Source: DAHUYF01 sp963838385
Lineage (GTDB): Bacteria > Pseudomonadota > Alphaproteobacteria > ATCC43930 > CGMCC-115725
NCBI GenBank assembly: GCA_963838385.1
Contig: CAWIRE010000001.1
Span: forward strand, 806,001 to 870,000
Reading direction: 5' to 3'
Length of the DNA: 64,000 nt
Shown: positions 36,045-45,059 of the stretch, piece after piece
Layout of the letters: each line of letters starts with the position of its first letter
Numbering within the stretch: the first letter of the stretch is position 1
Made by a program: the position numbers and the translations under genes
The notes under the pieces: model-generated
Seen by the model: only the letters and a program-made list of their open reading frames with translations
Database searches by the model: none
What the model was told of the DNA's origin: nothing

Positions 36045-37493
36045 TCAGCGCCGCAGCAACAGCTTCAGCAGCAGCGTGGTGAAGCGGCCGAAGGGCGGGC
36101 GCAGCAATCCGGCGCCGTTGAAGCGGCGCTGCAGGAAGACGCCCTTGCGGTGCGAGAAGGTCTGGAAGCCGATCTCGCCGTGATAGGCGCCGATGCCCGA
36201 GGCGCCGACGCCGCCGAAGGGCAGGTTCTCCACCACCACATGCATCAGCGTCTCGTTGACCGAGACGCCGCCCGAGACGGTGCGCGCCAGCACCTTGTCG
36301 CGCTTGGCGGCATCCTCGCCGAAATAATAGAGCGCCAGCGGCCGCGGCCGCCGGTTGACATAGTCGATCGCCTCGTCGAGCCCGCGATAGCTGCGGATCG
36401 GCAGCACCGGCCCGAAGATCTCCTCGCGCATCAGCGCGATGTCCTCGACGGGATCGACCACCAGCGTGGGCGCGAGCTTGCGCACGCCGTCGAGCGCCTC
36501 CTGCGCCGGGTTGAGCTCGACGATCCGCGCGCCGCGCGCCTTCGCTTCCTCGACGTATTGGCGCAGCCGGCGGTAATGGCGCTCGTCGACGATGCTGGTG
36601 TAGTCGGGATTGGCGGCGAGCTTTGGATAGAACTTTTTCACCGCGCGCTGCGCCAGCGCGATGAACTCCTCGCGCTTCGCCTCCGGGACCAGCACGTAAT
36701 CGGGCGCGATGCAGGTCTGGCCGGCGTTCAGCAGCTTGCCGTAGACGATGCTCTCGACCGCGCCCTTGAGCGACGCGTCCTCGCCCAGGATGCAGGGCGA
36801 CTTGCCGCCGAGCTCCAGCGTCACCGGCGTCAGGTTCTCGGCCGCCGCCTGCATGACCAGCCGGCCCACCGCGGTCGAGCCGGTGTAGAAGAGATGGTCG
36901 AAGGGCAGCCGCGCGAAGGCGGCGCCGATATCGGGCCCGCCCAGGACGGTCGCGACCTTGTCGCTGGGGAAGAGGCCGGCGAGGAACTCGGCGATCAATT
37001 CCGAGGTGCGCGGCGTCAGCTCCGAGGGCTTGAGCATGATCCGGTTGCCGGCGGCGAGCGCGGCGATGAGCGGCATGATCGCGAGCTGGAAGGGGTAGTT
37101 CCAGGGGCTGATGATGCCGACGACGCCGAGCGGCTGATAGAGGATGCGGGCGCGGCCCGGCAGCAGCGCCGCGCTCACCGAGACGCGCTTGGGCCGCATC
37201 CAGTGACCGAGATGGCGCGTGGCGTGGCGGATGCTGGCGAGCGCGGTGAAGATCTCGGCCAGCAGCGTCTCGTGGCGCGAGCGGTTGCCGAAATCGGCCG
37301 AGATCGCCTGCGCGATCGCCTCGGAGCGGTCGCGGATCGCGGCTTTGAGCCGGGCGAGATCGGCCAGCCGCTCGGGCAGCGGCGGCGGCCCGGCCTGCAG
37401 GAAGGCGGCGCGCTGGCGCTCGAGCGTGGCGCGAAGCTCATCGGTGGCGCTCGATGATGCCGGCCGCAGCACGGCCGCGCCGACGACGCTCAT
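36045..37493 (-). CDS. coniferyl-aldehyde-type dehydrogenase
   Basis: A 482-residue NAD(P)-dependent aldehyde dehydrogenase. Seen: IISPWNYPFQLAIMPLIAAL, FTGSTAVGR-like FYTGSTAVGRLV, the general-base Glu in LELGGKSPCIL (about residue 230), and the catalytic Cys in NAGQTCIAPDYVL (about 264). The IAPDYVLV form and the long tail with KGVFLQRRFNGAGLLRPPFG are typical of the coniferyl aldehyde dehydrogenase (CalB)/class 3 fatty-aldehyde branch, which often ends in a membrane-anchoring helix; here LLKLLLRR. The ATG at 37493 has GGAGGAGG six bases upstream, so the longer in-frame start at 37550 is rejected. Confidence 0.85.
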   Translation of the reverse strand: MSVVGAAVLRPASSSATDELRATLERQRAAFLQAGPPPLPERLADLARLKAAIRDRSEAIAQAISADFGNRSRHETLLAEIFTALASIRHATRHLGHWMRPKRVSVSAALLPGRARILYQPLGVVGIISPWNYPFQLAIMPLIAALAAGNRIMLKPSELTPRTSELIAEFLAGLFPSDKVATVLGGPDIGAAFARLPFDHLFYTGSTAVGRLVMQAAAENLTPVTLELGGKSPCILGEDASLKGAVESIVYGKLLNAGQTCIAPDYVLVPEAKREEFIALAQRAVKKFYPKLAANPDYTSIVDERHYRRLRQYVEEAKARGARIVELNPAQEALDGVRKLAPTLVVDPVEDIALMREEIFGPVLPIRSYRGLDEAIDYVNRRPRPLALYYFGEDAAKRDKVLARTVSGGVSVNETLMHVVVENLPFGGVGASGIGAYHGEIGFQTFSHRKGVFLQRRFNGAGLLRPPFGRFTTLLLKLLLRR

Positions 37494-37565
37494 GGGGCTC
37501 CTCCTCCGCAGGACACGGCGAGGATACCGGAAAGCCGCGGGGGTGGCCATGGCGGGGGAACAAGT

Positions 37566-37606
37566 CCTTCTCCGCCCTTCAGGGCGGAGAAGGATTTAGG
37601 ATGAGT
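37566..37606. repeat. dispersed palindrome family member
   Basis: CCTTCTCCGCCCT, loop TC, AGGGCGGAGAAGG gives a perfect 13-base stem, followed by ATTTAGGATGAGTGG. The stem and tail are near-identical to 27593-27620. It lies in the 246-base gap between the molybdopterin subunit gene (3-prime end) and the dehydrogenase start, which also has a second hairpin-prone stretch at 37687-37720. No gene in the gap. Confidence 0.55.
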
Positions 37607-37739
37607 GGATGCCGATGGCGGAAAGATCGTGCGACGGAGATACACCTCACCCTCCCCATCGCTCTGATGAGCGATGGGTCCCCTCCCTTTCCCCGCTCCG
37701 CGCGGAGAGGGGCGCGATCAGCATGCGACCCAGCCGGAC

Positions 37740-40070
37740 TTAGCCATTCTTCGCGCGATCGATCGCCTGCCAGACGCGCAGCGGGCTCGCGGGCATGTCG
37801 AGAGCGCGCACGCCGACGGGCGCCAGCGCGTCGAGAATGGCGTTCATCACCGCCGGCAGCGCGCCCACCGTGCCGGCCTCGCCCGCACCCTTGACGCCGA
37901 GCGGGTTGAGCCTGGTCGGCACCGGGGCGCTCTCGATCTCCATCATGCAGATGTCCTCGGCGCGCGGCATGGCGTAGTCCATGAAGGAGGCGGTCAGCAG
38001 CTGACCGGACTCCCGGTCATAGACCACCTCCTCCATCAGCACCTGGCCCAGCCCCTGCGCCACGCCGCCATGGATCTGCCCCTTGAGCGTCTTGGGATTG
38101 ACCACGGTGCCGACATCGTCGACGACGCTGTAGCGATCGAGCCGCACCGCGCCGGTCTCGGGATCGATCTCGACCTCGCAGACATGGCAGCCATTGGGAA
38201 AGGTGTCCTGCGGCGGCGAGAAGCTGCCGGTCTCGAACAGGCCCGGCTCGAGGCCGCGCGGCAGCTTCGCCGGCACGAAGAAGGCGCGCGCCACCTCCTT
38301 GATCGGGATGCCGCGATCGGTGCCGGGCACGGTGAAGCGGCCGTCGCCGAAGGCAACGTCCTGCTCGCTCACCTCGAGCAGGTGGGCGGCGAGCTTCTTC
38401 GCCTTGGCGATGACCTTGTCGGCGGCGATGGAAAGCGCGGTGCCGCCGATCACGGTGGAGCGCGAGCCCATGGTGCCCATGCCGAAGGCGACGATATCGG
38501 TGTCGCCGTCCACATAGCGCATGTCGTCGGGCGCCAGGCCCAACTTCTCCGAAGCGATCTGGCGGAAGGTGGTCTCGTGCCCCTGCCCCTGGTTCTTGGT
38601 GCCCATCAGCAAGGTGGCGCGGCCGCTGCTGTCGAAGCGGATCTCGGCGAACTCCATGCCGGGGCTGGCCGCGCGCTCGATGGCGTTGGCGATGCCGAGG
38701 CCACGCAGCCTGCCGCGCCGGGCCGAGGCCTCGCGCCGCGCCGCGAAACCCGCGACATCGCCCAGCGCCAACGCGCGCTCCATGTTCTGGGCGAAGGTGC
38801 CGCAATCGTAGTTGAAGCCGAGCACGGTCTTGTGGGGCATGGCCGAGGCGGGAATGATGTTGAGCCGCCGGAGCTCGACGCGGTCCAGGCCCAGCTCGCG
38901 CGCCGCGTCGTCGATGAGGCGCTCGATGATGTAGATCGCCTCCGGCCGTCCGGCGCCGCGATAGGGCGCGGTCGGGTTGGTGTTGGTGACCGCCGCCGTC
39001 ATCTGCACATGCGCGGCGGGAATGGCGTAGACGCCAACCACCGCCGGCAGACTGGTGAAGGTCGCCAGCATGTTGCGCTCGGCCGAGAGATAGGCGCCGA
39101 TATTGGAGACGGTGCGCACCTTGAGGCCGAGGAACCTGCCCTGGCGGTCGAGCGCCAGCTCGGCCTCGGCGATGACGTCGCGGCCGTGCTCGTCGGCGAG
39201 GATCACCTCGCTGCGCTCGCAGCGCCATTTGACCGGGCGGCCGAGCCGGCGGGCGGCGAACAGCACCAGCCGGTGCTCGACATATTGCCAGCCCTTGATG
39301 CCGAAGGCGCCGCCGATATCGCCGGCCACCACGCGCACCTGGTGCATCGGCACCTTGAAGATGCGGTTGGCCAGCATCTCGCGCACGCGGTGCGGATACT
39401 GCACATCGGCATAGAGGGTGAAGCGCTCGTCGCGCGGCTCATAGACGCCGAGCGCGCCGCGCGGCTCCATGAATTGCGCATGGACGCGGGTGATGACGTA
39501 GCGCCGGCGCACCACATGCGCCGCCCGGGCGAAGGACGCGTCCGCCGCCGCCTTGTCGCCGATCTCGTAGACATGCGAGATATTGTCGGGACAGTCGGGC
39601 CAGGCGGCCGGCGCGCCGGGCAGCAGCGCCTCGCCGGTGGCGGTGATCGCGGGCAGCGTCTCGTAGTCGACCTCGATCAGCTCGGCCGCGTCCTTGGCCT
39701 GGGCCAGGCTCTCGGCCACCACCATCGCCACGGGATCGCCGACATAGCGCACGACGCCGCGCGCGAGGCCGGGATGGGCGCGCCAGAACATCGGCGAGCC
39801 GTCGGGGCGCTTGCGCGCGATCGTCGGCTCGTTGGTGCCGAGGCCGTCGGCGGCGAGATCCGCCTCGGTGAACACCGCAAGCACCCCCGGCACCGCCTGC
39901 GCCGCCGCGACATCGACCTTGAGCAAGCGCGCATTGGCGTGCGGCGAGCGCAGCATGTAGGCGTAAGCCTGCTGCGGCAGGTTGACGTCGTCGATGTAGC
40001 GGCCCGCGCCGCGCAGCAGCCGCCGATCCTCGAACCGGCTCAGCGGCTGGCCGATGCCAAACTCACCCAT
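37740..40070 (-). CDS. xanthine dehydrogenase-family molybdopterin-binding large subunit
   Basis: A 776-residue molybdenum hydroxylase large subunit (CoxL/XdhB type). Seen: an N-terminal Ald_Xan_dh domain (GQPLSRFEDRRLLRGAGRYI), the MoCo-binding blocks GDIGGAFGIKG, MGTKNQGQGHETTFRQIASE, GSRSTVIGG, and the catalytic Glu in GVKGAGEAGTVGALP (about residue 728). At the active-site loop the sequence is TAPYRGAGRPEA, not the AYRCSFR of true CO dehydrogenase, so it is not CODH. No FAD or 2Fe-2S subunit gene is adjacent. It is co-directional with, and 18 bases after, an FAH-family gene, suggesting hydroxylation of an aromatic or N-heterocyclic acid whose ring-opened product the FAH enzyme handles. 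Confidence 0.88.
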   Translation of the reverse strand: MGEFGIGQPLSRFEDRRLLRGAGRYIDDVNLPQQAYAYMLRSPHANARLLKVDVAAAQAVPGVLAVFTEADLAADGLGTNEPTIARKRPDGSPMFWRAHPGLARGVVRYVGDPVAMVVAESLAQAKDAAELIEVDYETLPAITATGEALLPGAPAAWPDCPDNISHVYEIGDKAAADASFARAAHVVRRRYVITRVHAQFMEPRGALGVYEPRDERFTLYADVQYPHRVREMLANRIFKVPMHQVRVVAGDIGGAFGIKGWQYVEHRLVLFAARRLGRPVKWRCERSEVILADEHGRDVIAEAELALDRQGRFLGLKVRTVSNIGAYLSAERNMLATFTSLPAVVGVYAIPAAHVQMTAAVTNTNPTAPYRGAGRPEAIYIIERLIDDAARELGLDRVELRRLNIIPASAMPHKTVLGFNYDCGTFAQNMERALALGDVAGFAARREASARRGRLRGLGIANAIERAASPGMEFAEIRFDSSGRATLLMGTKNQGQGHETTFRQIASEKLGLAPDDMRYVDGDTDIVAFGMGTMGSRSTVIGGTALSIAADKVIAKAKKLAAHLLEVSEQDVAFGDGRFTVPGTDRGIPIKEVARAFFVPAKLPRGLEPGLFETGSFSPPQDTFPNGCHVCEVEIDPETGAVRLDRYSVVDDVGTVVNPKTLKGQIHGGVAQGLGQVLMEEVVYDRESGQLLTASFMDYAMPRAEDICMMEIESAPVPTRLNPLGVKGAGEAGTVGALPAVMNAILDALAPVGVRALDMPASPLRVWQAIDRAKNG

Positions 40071-40088
40071 GCGTGACCTCTGTTGCTG

Positions 40089-40958
40089 TCAGCGCGGCCG
40101 CAGCTGCGGCGGCAGCCGCTCGTCATTGCCGAGCGCCGTGCGGCGCACGTTGTCGCTGTCGGTCGGCTGGTGGCCGAGCGCGGCGCGCGGCGCCGGCGCC
40201 GAGACCACGCGGTTGGCGAGCCGGCCGATGCCGGTGATCTCCACCTCGATCAGATCGCCCGGCTGCATCGGCCGCGAATTGGCCGGCGTGCCGGTGAGGA
40301 TGACATCGCCGGGCTCGAGCGTGATGAGCCGCGCGAGATCGGCGACGAGATAGTCGATGCCGAAGAACATCTCCTCGGCGAGCTGGCCTTCCTGCACCAG
40401 CCGGCCGTTGCGCCAGGCGCGCAGCGTCGAGCGGCGGGGATCGACGCCGCTGACGATGCCGGGGCCGATCGGGCAGAAGCCGTCGGGCCCCTTGACGCGC
40501 AGCATCGAGCCGGCATCGGTGTCGCGCATGTCGTGCAGGCCGACGTCGTTGGCCACCGCGAAGCCCGCAAGGTGATCCCACACCTCCTCGGGCCGGATGT
40601 TGCGCGCGACGCGGCCGATGATCGCCGCCAGCTCTCCCTCGTAATTGAGGTATTTGCAGCCCTCCGGCCGCACCAGCTCGCCGCCATGGCCGTTGAGCGC
40701 GCTCACCGGCTTCTGGAAATATGTCGGCGTCTCCGGCGGGGCGGCGCGCCCCTGCTCGTGCCAGCGCGAGCGGTAGTTGATGTGCGTGCAGAGGATCTTG
40801 CTCGGCGTGCAGGGCGGCAGGTGGCGCGCCTCCTTCTCGGCGACGAGGCGGCCGTCGGCGAGCTCGAGCCGGCCATCCTCGCGCGCCGTCACCCAGTAGA
40901 CGCTGCCCTCGTAGAGGATGCGCCGCATCTCGCGACGCGGACCGTCCAGCACACTCAT
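40089..40958 (-). CDS. fumarylacetoacetate hydrolase-family protein
   Basis: A 289-residue FAH-fold enzyme, covering acylpyruvate hydrolases, HpcE-type isomerases and oxaloacetate tautomerases. The core (about residues 60-255) has ILCTHINYRSRWHEQG and the metal-binding NYEGELAAIIG, then GFAVANDVGLHDMRD and GDVILTGTPANSRPMQPGDL, all expected; the acidic ExE of the metal site is intact. ATG 40958 has GGAGGCGGGG upstream; the longer in-frame start at 41018 lacks a site. Operon with the molybdenum hydroxylase that follows; acts on a 2-keto-enol-type acid, exact substrate unknown. Confidence 0.8.
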   Translation of the reverse strand: MSVLDGPRREMRRILYEGSVYWVTAREDGRLELADGRLVAEKEARHLPPCTPSKILCTHINYRSRWHEQGRAAPPETPTYFQKPVSALNGHGGELVRPEGCKYLNYEGELAAIIGRVARNIRPEEVWDHLAGFAVANDVGLHDMRDTDAGSMLRVKGPDGFCPIGPGIVSGVDPRRSTLRAWRNGRLVQEGQLAEEMFFGIDYLVADLARLITLEPGDVILTGTPANSRPMQPGDLIEVEITGIGRLANRVVSAPAPRAALGHQPTDSDNVRRTALGNDERLPPQLRPR

Positions 40959-41143
40959 CGCCCCGCCTCCCTCCCCGTCATCCGCGCCCAGTATTGCGCC
41001 CGCCCCCGACCCTGTCACGCCCCCTCGCCGGCCGCGGGCGGCGTCTCCTCTCCGAATCAGGGTATCAAGCGGCGAGCATGGCCCGTGACAACCAATCTTT
41101 TACCAGCGCTTGGCACTCTCTCGGCTTCCTCTGGGGGATCGAC

Positions 41144-43234
41144 ATGCTGGACCGGCTATCGGTGAATGCGCTGCTCAAGGCCGTGATCGCGACCACCGCG
41201 GCGGCGATCGTGGTCATGCTGGCGCTGAGCGCCTGGGGCTCCTGGCAGCGGCTCGCCACGGCGCGGCGCGTCTCCGCCGTCGCCGACGCCTCGGGCTTCG
41301 CCTTCACCGCGCTGCACAATCTGCGCGTCGACCGCGCCCTCACCTTCCGCGACCTCAATGTCGACGCCACGATCGAGGCCGGCGAGGCCAAGCGGCTGGA
41401 GGCGATGCGGGCAAAGGAAATGCCCGCCTTGCACACGCTGGCGGAGCTGCTCCAGGCGATCGACATCGCCGACGGCGCGAGCCTCAAGGCAAGCCTGCAG
41501 CAATCGACGGCGACGGCGGCGCGGCTGCACGGCGAGGCGTCGGCGGCGCTGCAGAAGCCGAAGGCGGCGCGGCCCGCATCGCTCGCCAAGGAGTACCAGG
41601 CGGAGATGACGGCGCTGCTCGACACGCTGGACAAGATCTCGACGCAGCTCACCGCCTCGATCAAGGGCAGCGACGCCTTCGTCGACGAGATGATGACGCT
41701 GAAGCAGCTCGCCTGGCAGGCGCGCAACACCGCGGGCGATGTGTCGATCGTCATCTCGGACTTCCTCGACGGACGCCTGTCGCCGGAGGGCATGCAGAGA
41801 TACGCCTCCCGGGTCGGCGCCACCGAGACGCTGTGGACGGCGGTCCATCAAACCAGCGCCGGGGCGGCGCTGCCGCCCAAGGTGAGCGAGGCGATCGAGG
41901 CGGCGCAGAAGAACTATTTCGGCACCGAGTACGCCGCCACGATCGCGCGGCTGATCAAGACCGTCGAGGCGGGCGAGAAGCCGGAGATGAACGCGGCGCA
42001 ATGGGCGCCCTACACCATCGGGCATCTCGCGAGCCTGCTCAACGTCGCCGAGGCCGCGATCGAGGCGGCGAAGGAGCGCGGCGCCGCGCAGCGCGGCGCC
42101 GCCGCATTCGATCTCGGCCTGCAGCTCGGCCTGCTCGCGCTGGCGCTGGCGCTCTCCTTCGTCGCGATCCGGGCGGTCAGCGGCCGCGTGATCAAGCCGC
42201 TGCACGAGATCCGCGACGCCATGCTGGCCGTCGCCGCCGGCGATCTCACCGCCGACGTCACCTTCGCCGGGCGGCGCGACGAGATCGGCGCGCTGGCGGG
42301 CGCGCTCGCCACCTTCAAGCGCAACGCGGGCGAGAAGGCGCGCATCGAGGAGGAGCAGCGCGAGCGCCGCCTCCAGGCCGAGGCGCGCCAGCAGGCGATC
42401 GAGAGCCATATCGGCGGCTTCGAGAGCCAGATGCGGGACGCGCTGGCGGCGCTGGCGAAGGCCTCGGAGGAGATGCTCGGGACCTCGGAGCGCCTCGCCA
42501 AGACCGCCGAGCAGAGCAGCCGGCAGGTGAAGGCGGCACGCGGCGCGTCGGAGGAGGCGTCGAGCAATGTCGAGACCGTCGCCGCGGCCTCGGAGGAGCT
42601 CAGCGTCTCGATCGCCGAGATCAGCCAGCAGGTGGCGCGCGCGGCGAGCATCGCCAGCCGCGCCGTCGAGGAGACGCGCCAGACCGACGGCACCGTGCAA
42701 GGCCTGGCGGAGAGCGCCGGGCGCATCGGCGAGGTGGTCAAGATGATCAACGACATCGCCGGCCAGACCAACCTGCTGGCGCTCAACGCCACGATCGAGG
42801 CGGCGCGCGCCGGCGAAGCGGGCAAGGGCTTCGCCGTCGTCGCCTCGGAGGTGAAATCGCTCGCCAACCAGACGGCCAAGGCGACCGAGGAGATCTCGGC
42901 GCAGATCGTCGCCGTGCAGAACGTCACCGGCGACGCGGTCGACGCCATCAAGCGCATCGGCGGCACCATCGGCGAGGTCAACGCGGTGGCGGCCTCGATC
43001 GCCTCGGCGGTCGAGCAGCAGGGCGCCGCGACGCAGGAGATCACCCGCAACACGCAGCAGGCGGCGCGCCGCACCAAGGACGCCTCGGAGAACGTCGCCG
43101 GCGTGGCGTCGGGCACCGACGACACCGGGGCCGCCGCCGGCGGCGTCAAAGCCGCCGCCGACGCGCTCGCCCGCCAGGCGGAGCAGCTGCGCGCCGAGGT
43201 CCGCGACTTCCTCGACAAGATCCGCGCGGCGTAA
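41144..43234 (+). CDS. methyl-accepting chemotaxis protein
   Basis: A 696-residue transmembrane chemoreceptor. TM1 at residues 8-30, a helical periplasmic sensor (about 31-320), TM2 about 321-345 (LGLLALALALSFVAIRAV), HAMP (about 346-400, with IKPLHEIRDAMLAVAAGDLT), and a signalling domain with the hairpin tip DIAGQTNLLALNATIEAARA then GEAGKGFAVVASEVKSLA at about 535-575. No C-terminal CheR-docking pentapeptide. The sensor is not a recognised PAS or Cache domain; its helical composition recalls 4HB_MCP. ATG 41144 follows GGGGGA and places TM1 at the very start; 41078 is an in-frame alternative. Orphan: no che genes in the window. Confidence 0.9.
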   Translation: MLDRLSVNALLKAVIATTAAAIVVMLALSAWGSWQRLATARRVSAVADASGFAFTALHNLRVDRALTFRDLNVDATIEAGEAKRLEAMRAKEMPALHTLAELLQAIDIADGASLKASLQQSTATAARLHGEASAALQKPKAARPASLAKEYQAEMTALLDTLDKISTQLTASIKGSDAFVDEMMTLKQLAWQARNTAGDVSIVISDFLDGRLSPEGMQRYASRVGATETLWTAVHQTSAGAALPPKVSEAIEAAQKNYFGTEYAATIARLIKTVEAGEKPEMNAAQWAPYTIGHLASLLNVAEAAIEAAKERGAAQRGAAAFDLGLQLGLLALALALSFVAIRAVSGRVIKPLHEIRDAMLAVAAGDLTADVTFAGRRDEIGALAGALATFKRNAGEKARIEEEQRERRLQAEARQQAIESHIGGFESQMRDALAALAKASEEMLGTSERLAKTAEQSSRQVKAARGASEEASSNVETVAAASEELSVSIAEISQQVARAASIASRAVEETRQTDGTVQGLAESAGRIGEVVKMINDIAGQTNLLALNATIEAARAGEAGKGFAVVASEVKSLANQTAKATEEISAQIVAVQNVTGDAVDAIKRIGGTIGEVNAVAASIASAVEQQGAATQEITRNTQQAARRTKDASENVAGVASGTDDTGAAAGGVKAAADALARQAEQLRAEVRDFLDKIRAA

Positions 43235-43243
43235 GGCGAGCCT

Positions 43244-44188
43244 CTAGCCCTTCGCGCCGCCCCGGATGCGCTCGATCGCCGGGCGCAGGCGGCCCTCCTC
43301 GACCGTGACGTCGACGCCGGCGCGCTCCTGCTGCAGCAGCATGGCGACGCGGCTGTCGCGCTCGGCCCAGCCGCGGTTCATCGCCTCGGTCATCTCCTCG
43401 AGCGCGAGATTGGCGAGACGCATCGGCACCGCGAGCTCGCGGCCGAGCGCCGTCGCCAGCCCGACATCCTTGTGCGCCAGGCGCAGCGCGAAGGCGGGCG
43501 GGTCGTAGGTGCCGCTGAGGAACTGATCGAGCAGGCCGTCGAAGGTGCGACGGCGGCCGAGCACGCCCTGGCGCACCGCCTCGAACAGGGCCAGCGGCTC
43601 GACGCCGCCCTTGACGCCCAAGGTGAAGACCTCGGCCAGCACGCATTGGACGGCGTAGCCGGCGCAATTATGCACCAGCTTCGCCACCGTGCCGGCGCCG
43701 ATCGGGCCGATATAGCGCGCCTGATCGCCCATGGCGTCGAGCAGCGTCTTGTGGCGGTCGAAGACGGCGCGGTCGCCGCCGACCCAGAGGGCGAGCTCGC
43801 CGCTGCGCGCGCCGCGCGGGCCGCCGCTCACCGGCGCATCCAGCATATGCGCGCCGCGCTCGGCGAAGGCGGCATGGATGCGGCGCACCAGGCTGGGCGC
43901 ATTGGTCGAGAGGTCGAAATAGGCGCCGTCCTTGCGCATGGCGCCGATGAGCCCGTCGCGGCCGAGCGCCACGGCCTCGACCTCCGCCGGGCCGGGCAGC
44001 GAGGTGAACACCACCTCGGCCGCCTCGGCGACCTGGCGCGGCGTGCCGGCCCAGACGGCGCCGGCGGAAAGAAAGGGCTCGGCGGCGGCGCGGCGCGCGT
44101 CATGCACCACCAGGCGATGGCCCGCCTTCTGCAGGTTCGCCGCCATGCCGGCGCCCATGGTGCCCAAGCCGATGAAGCCCAGCTGCAT
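43244..44188 (-). CDS. beta-hydroxyacid dehydrogenase (3-hydroxyisobutyrate dehydrogenase family)
   Basis: A 314-residue NAD(P)-dependent oxidoreductase. Rossmann motif GFIGLGTMGAGMAANLQKAG opens the protein; the substrate motif is LDAPVSGGPRGARSGELALW at about 118-137, and the catalytic Lys lies in GAGTVAKLVHNCAGY near 170. The second, all-helical domain is full length. Family includes 3-hydroxyisobutyrate dehydrogenase, tartronate semialdehyde reductase and glyoxylate reductase; the HVK-type details do not let me choose. ATG 44188 has AGGAGG eight bases upstream. It converges on the chemoreceptor gene with nine bases between them. Confidence 0.85.
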   Translation of the reverse strand: MQLGFIGLGTMGAGMAANLQKAGHRLVVHDARRAAAEPFLSAGAVWAGTPRQVAEAAEVVFTSLPGPAEVEAVALGRDGLIGAMRKDGAYFDLSTNAPSLVRRIHAAFAERGAHMLDAPVSGGPRGARSGELALWVGGDRAVFDRHKTLLDAMGDQARYIGPIGAGTVAKLVHNCAGYAVQCVLAEVFTLGVKGGVEPLALFEAVRQGVLGRRRTFDGLLDQFLSGTYDPPAFALRLAHKDVGLATALGRELAVPMRLANLALEEMTEAMNRGWAERDSRVAMLLQQERAGVDVTVEEGRLRPAIERIRGGAKG

Positions 44189-44332
44189 ATCCGTCCTCCT
44201 GGTTCCGTCCCGGCTCCAGTCTAGTGGGAAACCGCGACGACGGGGACAGGGCCCGGCCTTGATCCAGATCAACATGGCGCCGGCACCGCGGCGCTATGGT
44301 TCAGCGACATTGGCCCGATCAGGAGGAAAGCG

Positions 44333-45055
44333 ATGGCGCACATCGCAGTTGTCACCGGCGGCACGCGCGGGATCGGCGCGGCCACGGCGCGGATGCTCAA
44401 GGCGGAAGGAAACGTCGTCGCCGCGGTCTATCACGGCAATGACGCCGCCGCCGAGGCCTTCTCGCGCGAGACCGGCATCGCGACCTACAAATGGGACGTC
44501 GCCGATTTCGCCGCCTGCCAGGCCGGCATGGCGCAGATCGCCGCGGCGCTGGGTCCAATCGACATCCTGGTCAACAATGCCGGCATCACGCGCGACGCGA
44601 TGCTGCATCGCATGAGCTACGAGCAGTGGCGCACGGTGATGGATACGGACCTCACCTCCTGCTTCAACATGTGCCGGGCGGTGATCGAGAGCATGCGCAC
44701 GCGCCATTTCGGGCGCATCGTCAACGTCACCTCGATCAACGGCCAGAAGGGCCAGGTGGGCCAGACCAACTACGCCGCCGCCAAGGCGGGCATCATCGGC
44801 TTCACCAAGGCGCTGGCGCTGGAGGGCGCGTCGAAGGGCATCACCGTCAACGCCGTCGCCCCCGGCTATACCGCGACCGACATGGTGGCGGCGGTGCCGC
44901 AGGAGATCCTGCAGAAGATCACCGCCCAGATCCCCGTCGGCCGGCTCGGCGAGCCGGACGAGATCGCCCGCGCCGTGGCCTTCCTCGTGCGCGAGGATGC
45001 CGGCTTCATCACCGGCGCGACGCTGACGGTGAATGGCGGCCAGTACATGGCGTGA
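44333..45055 (+). CDS. phaB: acetoacetyl-CoA reductase
   Basis: A 240-residue short-chain dehydrogenase making (R)-3-hydroxybutyryl-CoA from acetoacetyl-CoA with NADPH for polyhydroxyalkanoate synthesis. TGGTRGIG (residues 8-15) binds the cofactor, NNAG at about 82, catalytic Ser in VNVTSINGQKGQVGQ and Y-x3-K in TNYAAAKAG. SINGQKGQ and the GGTRGIGAATARMLKAEGN start are characteristic of PhaB rather than FabG. AGGAGG precedes the ATG. No phaA or phaC in the window. Divergent from the beta-hydroxyacid dehydrogenase, convergent with tadD by four bases. Confidence 0.9.
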   Translation: MAHIAVVTGGTRGIGAATARMLKAEGNVVAAVYHGNDAAAEAFSRETGIATYKWDVADFAACQAGMAQIAAALGPIDILVNNAGITRDAMLHRMSYEQWRTVMDTDLTSCFNMCRAVIESMRTRHFGRIVNVTSINGQKGQVGQTNYAAAKAGIIGFTKALALEGASKGITVNAVAPGYTATDMVAAVPQEILQKITAQIPVGRLGEPDEIARAVAFLVREDAGFITGATLTVNGGQYMA

Positions 45056-45059
45056 GGCG

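Noticed and set aside
37740..40070. Aerobic carbon monoxide dehydrogenase large subunit
   Set aside because: The active-site loop reads TAPYRGAG and lacks the CODH cysteine motif, and no CoxM or CoxS genes are adjacent.
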